15,925 nt of DNA from Chrysochromulina parva (Eukaryota > Haptophyta > Prymnesiales > Chrysochromulinaceae), in contig PJAB01001256.1 in the NCBI GenBank assembly GCA_002887195.1, forward strand, positions 1 to 15,925, written 5' to 3'. Below, one piece after another: positions 1 to 8,600 of the stretch. The notes below the pieces were generated by a model. That model was not told the DNA's origin and did no database searches. It saw only the letters and a program-made list of their open reading frames with translations. How positions within the stretch are numbered: position 1 is the stretch's first letter; the number at the start of each line of letters is the position of its first letter. The translations under genes and the position numbers were made by a program.

Positions 1-396
1 CGAACGGGCCGACCCGAGCGCGTCTGAAGCCGCCAGGGAGCCCGGCAGCGTCGCTCCGGGCCCGCCCCTTAGAGAAAAAAAGGGTCGCTAGAACTCTACG
101 GGACCTGATCAGAATTTTCATTTTCACGAGGTGTCCCGGGAATGGCGAACGTACGTTTCACTTTCGCTCCCCGCGCGCCGCACGCGCCCGCCCGACCGGT
201 CGCCGCACATCCGGTTAACCACGCCCGACGCCTGCACGGCATCGTAACATCCGATCTGACCGACAGGACCACGCCGCGCGCGCCCCGCGCCATGTGCGCA
301 TGAAATCAATCGCATAAAGTGCGCAACCTGATTGTTGATACCTGTCCGTACCGCACCTGTCATTCTTTTTGCCAGCGCCTTGTCCTTCCTCAAACC
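1..396. other. Left-edge non-coding flank downstream of the ARF-like gene
   Basis: I see no convincing gene here. The open frames in this stretch are short, arginine- and alanine-rich and mutually overlapping, as expected by chance in GC-rich DNA. The right part should hold the 3' untranslated region of the minus-strand ARF-like gene that ends at 397. There is a short A-run near 73-80. No tRNA or other RNA fold is evident by eye. A neighbouring gene may lie beyond the left edge. Confidence 0.5.
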
Positions 397-1590
397 TCAA
401 TGAAATTTAGAAGTAAACTCCTGTCGCTTCGGCCCTCGCGCTCGCAAGATGCCGACGAGCCACTCAAAGCCCTGCTCGATGCCTTCTTGGCGCACGACGC
501 CGAGCTGTGGGGGCTGAGCGCTCGAGATGGCGCTCGTCCCTTGCAGCCGCCACGGCCGGTCGTTAACGCTCAGCAGGCCGAGCGCGCCCAGGTGTACGCT
601 CGGCGCGATCGCGTGCTCAGTGCCCTGTTTGGGCGAGACGACGAGCAGCGGCAGCTCGCGCAATTCGGGACACTCGAGCAGCTTGGCCAACGCACTCGCG
701 TCGGCGTGTTCGGCAGAGGCGGTGCGATGCACACGCGGCAGATGGCGCCCTAGCACGCGGTCCCAGACCATGTGCCACTCGGGCGGCGCAGCACTGGCCG
801 GACAGGTAGACGCGACGTACACGACGGCATCGAATTGCGGCAGCTTCCAGCTCACGTAACGAGCGGCTGAGGCGACGTCGGCTCCGCTTAGATGTAGACG
901 CGGCGATGCATCCTCGACCCTCTCGCCGAAGAAGTGGATTGGGAGCTCGTCGATCTGCAGCTCTGCGCCACAGACATTCACACGCAGGTCGCGGTTGCCC
1001 AAATCGGTGGCGAGATCGGTGGTGGTCGGCGGCCACGGCTGCGGGTCGCGGTCGAGCATGGCCGACGGAGCATGTCCGACGAGCACGTGGCCGACGGACG
1101 TCCTTGCGAGCATGCTCAAGACGGCCGTCTTGCCCGCACCGCGCAGACCAGTGATCAGAACGCAGAAGCGACGCGGTGCGAGCGCGTCGAGCATCGCCGA
1201 CACACCTGCGAAGGCCGAGGATGAGCTATACATCCTCCATGGGCTCGCCCAGCTGCTGGTGGATGCACTATACAGCCAAGCGCTGAGGCCGCTGCTCTGC
1301 GATCGCGCTGCGGCGGCCCTGCGGACGGCGGCGACCTCAGCTTGCCCGTCGAGCCACGCCCTATGCCGCCCGTGGGTGCGCTCTCGCTCGCGCAGTATCG
1401 ATATGCACGCAACAAATTCCTCCCTCTGGAGTTTGTCCTTCCATAGCATGTTTCGGCATCGTCGCTCGGCGTCACGGAAGGCTCTGCACACCACGGGGAA
1501 GGTCAGCTGTGCCTCGGGCGCGGCGGCTTTTAATGTGATAGCGACGAGGTCGGTGGTGTCGAGGAACGCCGCGAATGATTCGTGCGACAT
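397..1590 (-). CDS. Divergent ARF-like small GTPase-fold protein with F-box-like N-terminus
   Basis: The C-terminal half has the ARF/ARL layout. It has a P-loop GLRGAGKT (residues 148-155 from the start at 1590, K154), a conserved 'LPLLVVSPKQ' strand where ARFs have the NKQD loop (319-322), a 'TSA' G5 motif (352-354) and a final 'GFEWLVGIL' helix like the ARF C-terminal helix. The DxxGQ switch-II motif and the NKxD Asn and Asp are missing, so guanine-nucleotide specificity and hydrolysis are doubtful. Residues 4-54 resemble a degenerate F-box ('VVCRAFRDAERR', then 'LWKDKL'). The protein is 397 residues, about twice the usual ARF size. The frame opens further to an ATG at 1803 (468 residues). 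I prefer 1590 because codons 1591-1803 are visibly less GC-biased at third positions and contain a G-box dyad. It is divergent from the aspartate aminotransferase gene. Function is unknown. Confidence 0.7.
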   Translation of the reverse strand: MSHESFAAFLDTTDLVAITLKAAAPEAQLTFPVVCRAFRDAERRCRNMLWKDKLQREEFVACISILRERERTHGRHRAWLDGQAEVAAVRRAAAARSQSSGLSAWLYSASTSSWASPWRMYSSSSAFAGVSAMLDALAPRRFCVLITGLRGAGKTAVLSMLARTSVGHVLVGHAPSAMLDRDPQPWPPTTTDLATDLGNRDLRVNVCGAELQIDELPIHFFGERVEDASPRLHLSGADVASAARYVSWKLPQFDAVVYVASTCPASAAPPEWHMVWDRVLGRHLPRVHRTASAEHADASALAKLLECPELRELPLLVVSPKQGTEHAIAPSVHLGALGLLSVNDRPWRLQGTSAISSAQPPQLGVVRQEGIEQGFEWLVGILRARGPKRQEFTSKFH

Positions 1591-1883
1591 TTGACGAAAA
1601 CGTTGTGCGCTAAAGTACCGGGAACAGTAGGCACTAATGTGCAAGCCGGGCTGGAGAGGGAGAGTGGCGTTCGTCCACGCGGTGCATCCAAACCCGTAAT
1701 GGTCAATTTCATCAAGGCCACGTGGAATTTTGATGAATTGCCGAAACCGGCAGAGTTCAGTGGCGGCGTAGACGCTCTCAGCCGCCGACGGTCCTCGTGA
1801 CATCAGTCATTCCATCCGTCGACGTGCGCATCGTCGCGGCGGGTCTTGCAGCCGCAGCCGCCGCTTACATTTACGTGCGAAAA
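1591..1883. promoter_or_regulatory. Divergent promoter region of ARF-like gene and aspartate aminotransferase
   Basis: This region lies between the preferred start codons of two divergent genes. It is less GC-rich than the coding sequence around it and carries a G-box/E-box in a larger dyad (1704-1740). If the ARF-like gene instead starts at 1803, only 80 bases separate the two coding regions. In-frame stop TGA at 1734-1736 closes the aminotransferase frame upstream, with no ATG before 1884. Confidence 0.5.
1704..1740. promoter_or_regulatory. 37-base imperfect dyad centred on CCACGTGG
   Basis: Left arm CAATTTCATCAA (1704-1715) and right arm TTGATGAATTG (1730-1740) are inverted copies that differ by one missing base. 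They flank the palindrome CCACGTGG (1718-1725), which is almost exactly at the centre. CACGTG is the binding core of bHLH and bZIP factors. The element sits between two divergent genes, which suggests a shared operator-like site. Confidence 0.5.
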
Positions 1884-3155
1884 ATGGCTCTGGGTCGCAT
1901 CGCCGTTCGATCTCTTTTCCCTGCCGTGAAGCAGAGCCTCCGGTCGGGCTCATCATGGGCCGCAGTGCCTATGGGACCTCCAGACGCGATCCTCGGGCTC
2001 GTCGAGGCATTCAAGGCCGACACCGATCCGCGCAAGGTCAATCTGTCCGTGGGCGCGTATCGCGACGGCGAAGGAAAGCCGTGGGTGCTGCCGTCGGTGC
2101 GTAAGGCGGAGGAGCGTGTGATGGCCAAGATGATGGACAAGGAGTACCTGCCCATCGTGGGCGACATGGCGTTTGTCGACTGCGCGCGCAAGTTTGCACT
2201 CGGCAAGGAGTCCAAAGCACTGGCCGAGAAGCGCGTCGCGAGCGTGCAGACGCTCTCGGGTACAGGCTCGTGCCGCGTGATTGGCGACTTTTACGCCAGG
2301 TTCTTAGGCAAGGGTGCGGCCATGTACCTGCCCGCGCCGTCGTGGGGCAACCACGCCAACATCTTCAAAGATTCGGGCCTCGAGATCAAGACGTACCGGT
2401 ACTGGAATAAGCAGACCAACGGTCTTGACCTCGATGGCATGCTCGCTGATCTGCAGGCGGCGCCCGACGGCTCGGCCGTCCTCTTGCATGCGTGCGCGCA
2501 CAACCCGACCGGAGTCGACCCGACGCCCGAGCAGTGGAAGACGATCTGCAAGGCGCTCAAGGCACGCCCTGGCCTCTCGCTCTTCTTCGACTCGGCCTAC
2601 CAGGGCTTCGCCTCGGGCGACGCCGAGGCGGACTCCTTCGCCGTACGCTACTTCGTCTCTGAAGGCGTACCAATTGCCCTCGCCCAATCCTTTGCCAAAA
2701 ACTTTGGGCTGTACGGCGAGCGCGTGGGCTCGCTGAACGTGGTGTGCGAGACTGCTGAAGAGGCAGAGCGCGTCCTCTCGCAGCTCAAGATCATCATCCG
2801 CCCCATGTATTCCAATCCCCCGGCCCACGGTGCTCGCATCGTCGGCACGGTGCTCAGCGACCCGGCCCTCGAGACCCAGTGGCGCTCCGAGTGCAAGATG
2901 ATGGCCGACCGCATCATCGCAATGCGCACCGCACTCCACAGCGAGGTGCTCAAGGCGGGCTCCAAAAAGGACTGGTCGCACATCACATCCCAAATTGGTA
3001 TGTTCTGCTTCACAGGCCTCAAGCCCGATCAAGTCGCTCGTATGACCAACGAGTTCCACATTTACCTGACCAAGGACGGGCGCATCTCCATGGCCGGTCT
3101 CAACAGCAAAAATGTCGCGTACGTCGCCTCAGCGATGCATGAGTGCACCAAGTGA
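1884..3155 (+). CDS. GOT2: Aspartate aminotransferase, mitochondrial type
   Basis: A PLP enzyme that interconverts aspartate + 2-oxoglutarate and oxaloacetate + glutamate, used in the malate-aspartate shuttle and in amino-acid metabolism. The match runs the full length of the family: 'MGPPDAILG', 'NLSVGAYRD', 'HACAHNPTGVDP' (N207), 'FFDSAYQGFASGD' (D236, Y239), the Schiff-base lysine K272 in 'SFAKNFGLYGERVG', 'IRPMYSNPP', and carboxylate-binding R400 in 'DGRISMAG'. Residues 1-23 contain Arg and Lys but no acidic residue, then 'SSWAAVPMGPPD', where vertebrate mature mitochondrial enzymes begin. The mature part is about 401 residues, the usual length. The start is the first ATG in frame. The frame stays open upstream to a GTG at 1797, which would add a hydrophobic Ala-rich segment. 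All key residues are present. It is divergent from the ARF-like gene. Confidence 0.96.
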   Translation: MALGRIAVRSLFPAVKQSLRSGSSWAAVPMGPPDAILGLVEAFKADTDPRKVNLSVGAYRDGEGKPWVLPSVRKAEERVMAKMMDKEYLPIVGDMAFVDCARKFALGKESKALAEKRVASVQTLSGTGSCRVIGDFYARFLGKGAAMYLPAPSWGNHANIFKDSGLEIKTYRYWNKQTNGLDLDGMLADLQAAPDGSAVLLHACAHNPTGVDPTPEQWKTICKALKARPGLSLFFDSAYQGFASGDAEADSFAVRYFVSEGVPIALAQSFAKNFGLYGERVGSLNVVCETAEEAERVLSQLKIIIRPMYSNPPAHGARIVGTVLSDPALETQWRSECKMMADRIIAMRTALHSEVLKAGSKKDWSHITSQIGMFCFTGLKPDQVARMTNEFHIYLTKDGRISMAGLNSKNVAYVASAMHECTK

Positions 3156-3348
3156 GGACGGGGGGCGTATCGTTCTGATGCAGGGCGGCGACCGTCGCTC
3201 TGGAGCCTGTTCGGAAGCGAAAGAAAACGCTGAGCGCCTGCCCGACGATATGCGCGTGATGATGATGATACGGTCAACGCACATGGAGCATGGCACTATT
3301 GCGTTTACTCGGAACTGGGGGTGATCTCGTCAATTTAAATCTTGCCGC

Positions 3349-3407
3349 GCCCCGCGGGGCATGGCCGCATGCGTCGGGCGCATATGCGCGGCCACGGGGG
3401 GCCGTGG
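3349..3407. repeat. Three consecutive inverted repeats
   Basis: GCCCCGCGGGGC (3349-3360) is a perfect 12-base palindrome. It is followed by a stem of TGGCCGCATGCG (3362-3373) with CGCAT (3379-3383) and GCGGCCA (3388-3394), which has a 5-base loop and a 4-base bulge. A third stem, CCACGG/CCGTGG (3392-3397 with 3402-3407), overlaps the end of the second, so the two are mutually exclusive. High GC content raises the chance rate of such stems. Confidence 0.5.
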
Positions 3408-3613
3408 GCCGGCGCGGGGGCGTCATCTGGCGCTCCGTTCGGGCGTCGTGTCCACACACTCAGTATGAGTCGCGCGTCCCCCGCCCTTTTTCTGGTTTGC
3501 GGTAGCTTCGAAACGTGGTTTGTCCACCCTGAGGGTCACACGCCTCGCGCGCCGGTGCGAGTCCGGAAAGAGCGTCCCGGGCCACGACTCTCGCGCCGTG
3601 GTTCATGCGACGG

Positions 3614-3664
3614 ACCGTCGACCGAGGACGGTGGTCGGTGCGGACGGTGGCGCGGTCCGTCCGC
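3614..3664. repeat. Two adjacent hairpins
   Basis: ACCGTC (3614-3619) pairs with GACGGT (3627-3632). GCGGACGG (3640-3647) pairs with CCGTCCGC (3657-3664). Both stems are perfect. They form part of the hairpin-rich convergent spacer, and no function is assigned. Confidence 0.4.
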
Positions 3665-3714
3665 GGGCGCGGGGCCGGACGACTCGACATATATAGTATC
3701 CGGCTTATCGCCCG

Positions 3715-3746
3715 ATCCGCGACGGCATCGCCGATGTGGCGCGGAT
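3715..3746. repeat. Hairpin with nested inner stem
   Basis: ATCCGCG (3715-3721) pairs with CGCGGAT (3740-3746). Inside it, CGGC (3723-3726) pairs with GCCG (3730-3733) around a 3-base loop. An ATATATAG lies 20 bases upstream and a T4 run 20 bases downstream, so a short RNA is conceivable but unsupported. Confidence 0.35.
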
Positions 3747-3868
3747 GCGCTCGGGGGTCGGGTTGCTTTTCATAGATGGATAGATCTGCACTTAAAGCAA
3801 GGAGCGAACCGAACGCAACCATTACGTACAACGATCAACCGGATACACCGGGTTACAACGTGCGGACC

Positions 3869-3896
3869 GAGAGAGCCGCCGCGCGGCGGCTCTCTC
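3869..3896. repeat. Perfect 28-base GC-rich palindrome (possible 3'-end element)
   Basis: Both 14-base arms match without error. The left arm reads GAGAGAGCCGCCGC (3869-3882) and the right arm is its exact reverse complement (3883-3896), with no spacer. It lies 52 bases beyond the RING stop codon on that gene's strand and at the far end of the aminotransferase downstream region. A terminator or 3'-processing role for either gene is plausible from position only. Confidence 0.6.
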
Positions 3897-3911
3897 CTCC
3901 CTGGCGTGTTA

Positions 3912-3927
3912 TACTTACTTACTTACT
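3912..3927. repeat. TACT tetranucleotide microsatellite
   Basis: Four tandem TACT units, between the 28-base palindrome and the RING stop codon. It falls in the presumed 3' untranslated region of the RING gene. A short simple repeat with no function assigned. Confidence 0.6.
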
Positions 3928-3947
3928 GCTTTCTGCTCTCTCCTCCT

Positions 3948-4979
3948 CTATTCGAGGCCCTCTAATGCCCCACCTTGGGCTTCGCCATCACCGCGGCCGT
4001 GCTCCTCGTCGTCTGCGGCGATTCTCTGGCTCTGCTCGGCCATCCGCGCCTCGTACTGCCGGGCGCGCACCGCGGTGTACGCAGCACCGGGGGAGGTGAA
4101 GAAGATGTTCGTGCCGTATCTCGACGGCTGGGGCGCATCCGCCGCGGGTGTGGTGCCTACATTGGGACGAGAATCCCCAGACGCCGCGGCGGCTGCGGTG
4201 GTCGCTGTCGTGCGCGCCGCAATCGAGCGAGCCACCGCGTTGCGCGCGGCAGACACGCGCCGGCGCATCTCCGCGTGCAGCGCGAGGCCCGAGATGAAGC
4301 CGCCGCCGCCCATGCTCGGGAGGATAGGTGGTCGGTACGGCGTGAGTCCGGTCGGTGCGACGGAGCGGCAGAGCGGGCAGGCGCGCGGGTGCGAGGGCGA
4401 GGCCGTATGCTCCTTGTGCTTCTGCAGGCACTCCTTGTGGAACAATTGGTGGCAGCACTGCGTCTGGAAGCGCCCGCCGCGCCGACCTTTGCGGATGGGC
4501 GAGAGGCAGATGCTGCACGCCACCGGTGACGAGGCTGTCGAGGGCGCTGAGCTGCCCGGTGTGTCGCGAGGTGATGCTGTCTCCGAGCCGGGCGAGAAGA
4601 TGCTTCGCCGGGCGGGAGTCGCCGTGCTGGTGCGGTTCCGATGCGGCGTGGAGCTCGTGGCCATCGGAATAGGTGATTGAACTGGACTCGGCTGCGTCGG
4701 AATCACGTGTACAGAGAGCTGACGGAATGCGTTCAGCAGCCCAGTTGTTGCGTCGCGTGATGGCGGCGGCGGAGGAGGTAGATCAGACGGTTCACCGAGG
4801 ACGGCTGATGATGGTGGAGGCACGGGAGGCGGCAGAGGCGGCGCTTCAGGCTTGTTCATGGGGTCCACCAGCGAAGACGATTGTGGAGCTCGGTTCTCGA
4901 TGTCCTCGTGCATGAGTGTCGGCATTGGAGCGTTTGAAGGAGATCGAGATGGGCGGGAACCAGCGAAAAAGAGAGCCAT
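3948..4979 (-). CDS. RING-H2 finger protein, probable E3 ubiquitin ligase
   Basis: A 343-residue protein with one clear C3H2C3 RING. The zinc ligands are C155, C158, C175, H177, H181, C184, C201 and C204, in the pattern 'CSICL', 'CCHQLFHKEC', 'CPLC'. RING-H2 fingers recruit E2 enzymes and promote ubiquitin transfer. The N-terminal 150 residues are Pro/Ser-rich and look disordered, with two poly-proline tracts (residues 48-56 and 68-73). The part after the RING contains an Ala/Arg-rich helix-prone segment and a charged, Gly-rich tail. I see no transmembrane segment and no second domain that names a substrate. The ATG at 4979 is the first in the frame. It is divergent from the SANT/UBA gene across 143 bases and convergent with the aminotransferase. 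Confidence 0.85.
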   Translation of the reverse strand: MALFFAGSRPSRSPSNAPMPTLMHEDIENRAPQSSSLVDPMNKPEAPPLPPPVPPPSSAVLGEPSDLPPPPPPSRDATTGLLNAFRQLSVHVIPTQPSPVQSPIPMATSSTPHRNRTSTATPARRSIFSPGSETASPRDTPGSSAPSTASSPVACSICLSPIRKGRRGGRFQTQCCHQLFHKECLQKHKEHTASPSHPRACPLCRSVAPTGLTPYRPPILPSMGGGGFISGLALHAEMRRRVSAARNAVARSIAARTTATTAAAAASGDSRPNVGTTPAADAPQPSRYGTNIFFTSPGAAYTAVRARQYEARMAEQSQRIAADDEEHGRGDGEAQGGALEGLE

Positions 4980-5122
4980 TTCATATACTTCTTATCATTT
5001 TCACTCGTGCTGATGGAAGAGGTGCGCAAATTATGATGACGTTTCATTAAAACTTGTTCGCCGCTCGAGGCCATCAAGTTCTGTGACCGCGATCGCGGCG
5101 CTGTCGCACACGCAAACGAGAC
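4980..5122. promoter_or_regulatory. 143-base divergent promoter between RING and SANT/UBA genes
   Basis: The only non-coding DNA between the two start codons, so both promoters must lie in it or overlap the genes. The left half is relatively AT-rich and contains TGACGT (a CRE-type core) near 5037-5042. The right half carries the perfect palindrome CCGCGATCGCGG (5087-5098). Confidence 0.55.
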
Positions 5123-5598
5123 ATGGAATCGGCTGACTGGCCAGCACCACTGCAAAAGATTTTCGAAGCCGCACTACAAGCGACGCGCACCCTCCCGCCG
5201 AACGAACGCTGGGATGCTGTCGCCGAGCGTGTTCCCGGCAAGAGCAAGGGTGAATGCCTGCATCGTTACAAGGCCATCCTCACGGCGCTCAAGGCCAAAA
5301 AGGAGGCGTCAGCCGGTGGCAACGGCAGCCCACCTTCCGATGCGGCGCCTGACCAAGCCGGTCCGCCGGCCTCGCTGCGCTCGCCGATAGGCCGTGCACC
5401 TGGTGGTCCACGGAGCAACAGGGGTCAGGCTGCAGCGGCGGCCGAGGGCGGTGAGGATGGCCACGTGCCGTCGTCGCCATCGGTTCGCGCGTCTGGCCGT
5501 GGCGGTGACGGCGGCATCGTCGAGGGGGCTGGAGAGGAGGGTGGCGGACGCCGTGGCAAGGGCAAAGGCAAAGGCAAGGGTGGCGACATCGACAGCGG

Positions 5599-5629
<31 letters not shown>

Positions 5630-8600
5630 TCGCCGGTCGCAACTGCCGAGGGCGACAGCGCGGGCAGCGGCGTGGGCAGCCCCGCCAAGGGAATCCGACG
5701 CGGCGGGCGCCCCGCCAAGGCCGGCGGCGAGGCACTCGAAAAGGGAGCGAGTTCGGAGGGAGGTGCCGAGGCGACCCCAAACCCTAAAAAGGGAGTGAGT
5801 TCGGAGGGAGGTGCGGTCCCGCTCCCTCCGGAGACGACCGAGGCGGAGGCAGCTGAGGGCGGCGGTGGCGGCAGCAAGGGCGGCCGCCCGCGCGGCGGAC
5901 GGAGTGGCAAGGGGAGCGTCGGCGCCGTCGGCATCGCCGAGGCCGACAAGACAGCCGAGGCCGAGGCAGCCTGCCACAGCGCTGTGGAAGGGGAGAGCCC
6001 CGATGGCAGCGGGCGCGGCCGCCGTCGTAGCGGGCGCAAGGCCAGCGGCAGCGGCGGTGGTGGCGCCGAGGGCGGTGGTGGCGAGGGCGGCGCAGCGACG
6101 GTGGCGAGCCCGCGCGAGGGCGCCGAGGGCGATCCCAAGGGCGGCGCGCGCGGTCCCAAGGGTGGTGCCGAGGGTAGCGTCGTGGCGGCACGCGTCGTGT
6201 CGGGCGTTTCCCAAGCCGCGAGCGAGGGCGCCCCTCCTTCCAAGGGCGAGGGGCGTGGTAGCAAGGGGAGCAAGGGCGAAGGGCGCAGCCCTACCAAGGG
6301 CGGAGGGCGTGGCACTGGCAAGGGCGGTGTCGGCAACGTCGCACCCGATACCGAAGGCGCCGGCGGTGATGGCAGAGGCGGCGATGGCGGCGGCGGAGGA
6401 GGAGGGGGCGGAGGGGGCGATACGGGTGCGGTGGCCGAGGCGGACGATGCAGGCGGCGAGGGCGGCGGCGAGGGCAGCGGCGAGGGCAGCCCCCGCAAGC
6501 GGCGGGAACGGACTCGGCGCAAACAGGGCGCTCCAGGCGAGGCAGCTGGGCAAGAGATGGCCGAGGACGAGGGCGCTGTTGTGGGCGCTGGCCACCTCCG
6601 GCCACATCGACGTCACCTCAGGGATGTGGCCGAGGGCGAGGGCGCGACGACGTCACCTCAGTTGCTCACTCCAGCCGCTGCGGAGACGACGACGGCCGAG
6701 GTCCCGGCGGCGGCGGAGTTGTCCAATGGCGGACGTTCGGAGCGGCGGCAGGCCAAAGGCAAAGGTGAGGGTGCCGCCCCTCGCCCCGCCAAGGGCGAGG
6801 GGCGGGGGGAGCGCGGCAAGGGCCGCGGAAAGGGCGACAGCTTCAGCAGAGAGGTCTCAGAGGGCGCCGCTGTGGTGGCCGCAGCGGGTGCCACCGAGAA
6901 AACCACCGAGAATGAGTCCGAAACGGCTGCGGCGGCCACTGGCGGTGGCAAGGGCAGCGCACCTTTAGGGAAGCAATGGTGGCGTCGGCTGACGACGACG
7001 GACCCGATCACCTTAGAACCGCTCCGGATGCTCCGGCAACCGCCCTTTCGGCTGCCTCCCGACCTGAGCCTCACGCACGAGACCGAGAGTGACTACTATG
7101 ACCCTCGACCCCTCGCCACCTACCTGATCTCGACGGGCCGTTTCGAGCATCCCTTTTCGAGACGCGAGCTCCTCGAGACGGAGTGCGCGGCGCTCGACGA
7201 GCACTTGACCAAGCACAGGCTCGGAGGCGCCGACGTGCTGTACGCCTATCGCCATCGAGAGGAATATAAGAAGGCGGCGCCTCTCCCCAACGTCGCCGAC
7301 ATCCGCGCCACGGCCACTGCTTTACTGGAATCGCTGTATGCGAACTCGCGCTACGGCGCACGCGCCGCCAGCGGCGCGAGCAGCGGCGCGAGCAGTGTCG
7401 CGGCAGGCGGCATGTCGGCGGGCGGCGCGGCGCGCGCGTCCACAGGTGTGCCCCAGCCGCTCCTGCCGGGCGCACTGCTCGCGCATCCAGTGATGCAGTC
7501 AGCGAGTGGTGGGCTGACCATGGTCGATGACGACCTCCTACCCGCCCACGCGACAGGCCGCAACGCGCGCGGCGAGTGGGCAGCCGCCGCAGGCACCCAC
7601 GCTGTCTTGACGTTGCCGAGTGTCAACCCTTTCCCCTCACTGCCTCAGCCCGCGCCGCGCCCGGCCGCCCCGGTGCTATCAGGCGCGATCCTGCCCCCGA
7701 TGAGCAGCAGCCTCAACGCCGTGCTCGCCGCCGTAGAGCCCACGACGGCGCGCCCCCCCGCGCCCGCAGCGACGCCGTCGGCGGCCGGTGGCGAGGGCAG
7801 CGGCCACCGTCTCGCCGCCTTCGCAGCGGCCATCGGACGTGACCCCAACGACCCGTCGAGCTTCGCGACAGGTACGTCCATGGGCTTCAGTGTCGAGTCA
7901 CTCGCGGTCGCCAAGGCACAGCCGGCGTGGGTCCGCCAGGTAGACGAGCTCCTGAGCGCCTTCTGCCGCGGCGACGCGCGGCGTGAGAGCCTGCCTGCGA
8001 TGACGAAGCAGCAGCGCGGCGTGGTTCACGAAATGGCCAAGGCCTACAACATCTCGACGCAGTCGTATGACAACGAGCCTCGCCGCCACGTAGACCTCTT
8101 CCGCACGCCGACGACGCTCCTGTCGGCGGGGCGCGTGGCCGAGAGCCTGATCACACAGGCCACCTCGGGCGCTCCACACGCCAGCGGCCCGTCGGGCGCC
8201 GCCGCGGGCTATGGATTCGGAGGGGGGCCTGCCGAGTACTGCATCGACCTGGTCGACGTGCAGTGCTCGCAGGCGGCGATGGCGACGACGCTGCGCGCGC
8301 TCTCGGGCGACTATTCTGTTCGCCTCGGGCCGCCCCCGCCGGACGGCTCCGCGCCCAAGGTGACGCTTGCCTTTGAGGCGCTCGGCGCAGCGCGCGCAGC
8401 CCTCGACGCTCTCGGTGGCGGCATGCGCGGCTCCTTTAGGGTCGTGCCGCCACCGTGGGCCACAAACAAGAAGCCAGCGCACAACACAGCGCTCGCGGCC
8501 GGCGGCGGATCGCTCAACACAGCGCCGGGCTTGCCACCTGGCCTTGCGTCGCTGCCACCCGCGCTGCCGCCGCCGCCCCAGGCCTCTGTGCCGCTTCCCC

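Larger units (their letters stand above)
3156..3947. other. Convergent intergenic spacer with many hairpins, no gene recognised
   Basis: This stretch separates the aminotransferase 3' end from the RING gene 3' end. No conserved protein is visible: the long plus frame over 3342-3965 starts only at a TTG and is low-complexity Arg/Gly/Pro. The sequence is rich in inverted repeats (listed separately) and must contain both 3' untranslated regions. An ATATATAG lies at 3689-3696 and a T4 run at 3767-3770, but no known RNA fold was recognised between them. Confidence 0.6.

Noticed and set aside
1591..1803. First 71 codons of the longest ARF-like frame as coding sequence
   Set aside because: Not excluded, but GC bias at third positions is weaker by eye, the G-box dyad lies inside it, and no domain is visible. 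The downstream ATG is preferred.
3503..3564. tRNA-like signals: TAGC at 3503 and a B-box-like GGTGCGAGTCC at 3554-3564
   Set aside because: The B box has a mismatch at a key position, no acceptor stem pairs, and the D and anticodon arms cannot be built.
3342..3965. Plus-strand frame of 207 codons in the convergent spacer
   Set aside because: It starts at TTG, is Arg/Gly/Pro-rich without a recognisable domain, and overlaps the RING gene 3' end and the palindromes.
5089..5096. GCGATCGC, the HIP1 motif common in cyanobacteria, as a sign of bacterial origin
   Set aside because: A single occurrence inside a longer palindrome in a eukaryotic promoter gives no evidence of transfer.
5786..5792. Telomere-like CCCTAAA near 5783-5789
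   Set aside because: A single copy inside a coding region with no tandem array.
5309..6616. Long minus-strand open frame (435 codons) opposite the SANT/UBA gene, with others alongside
   Set aside because: Its Ala/Leu/Arg-rich translation is the mirror of Gly/Ala/Lys codons in the real gene. No domain is visible, and GC-rich repeats keep several frames open.
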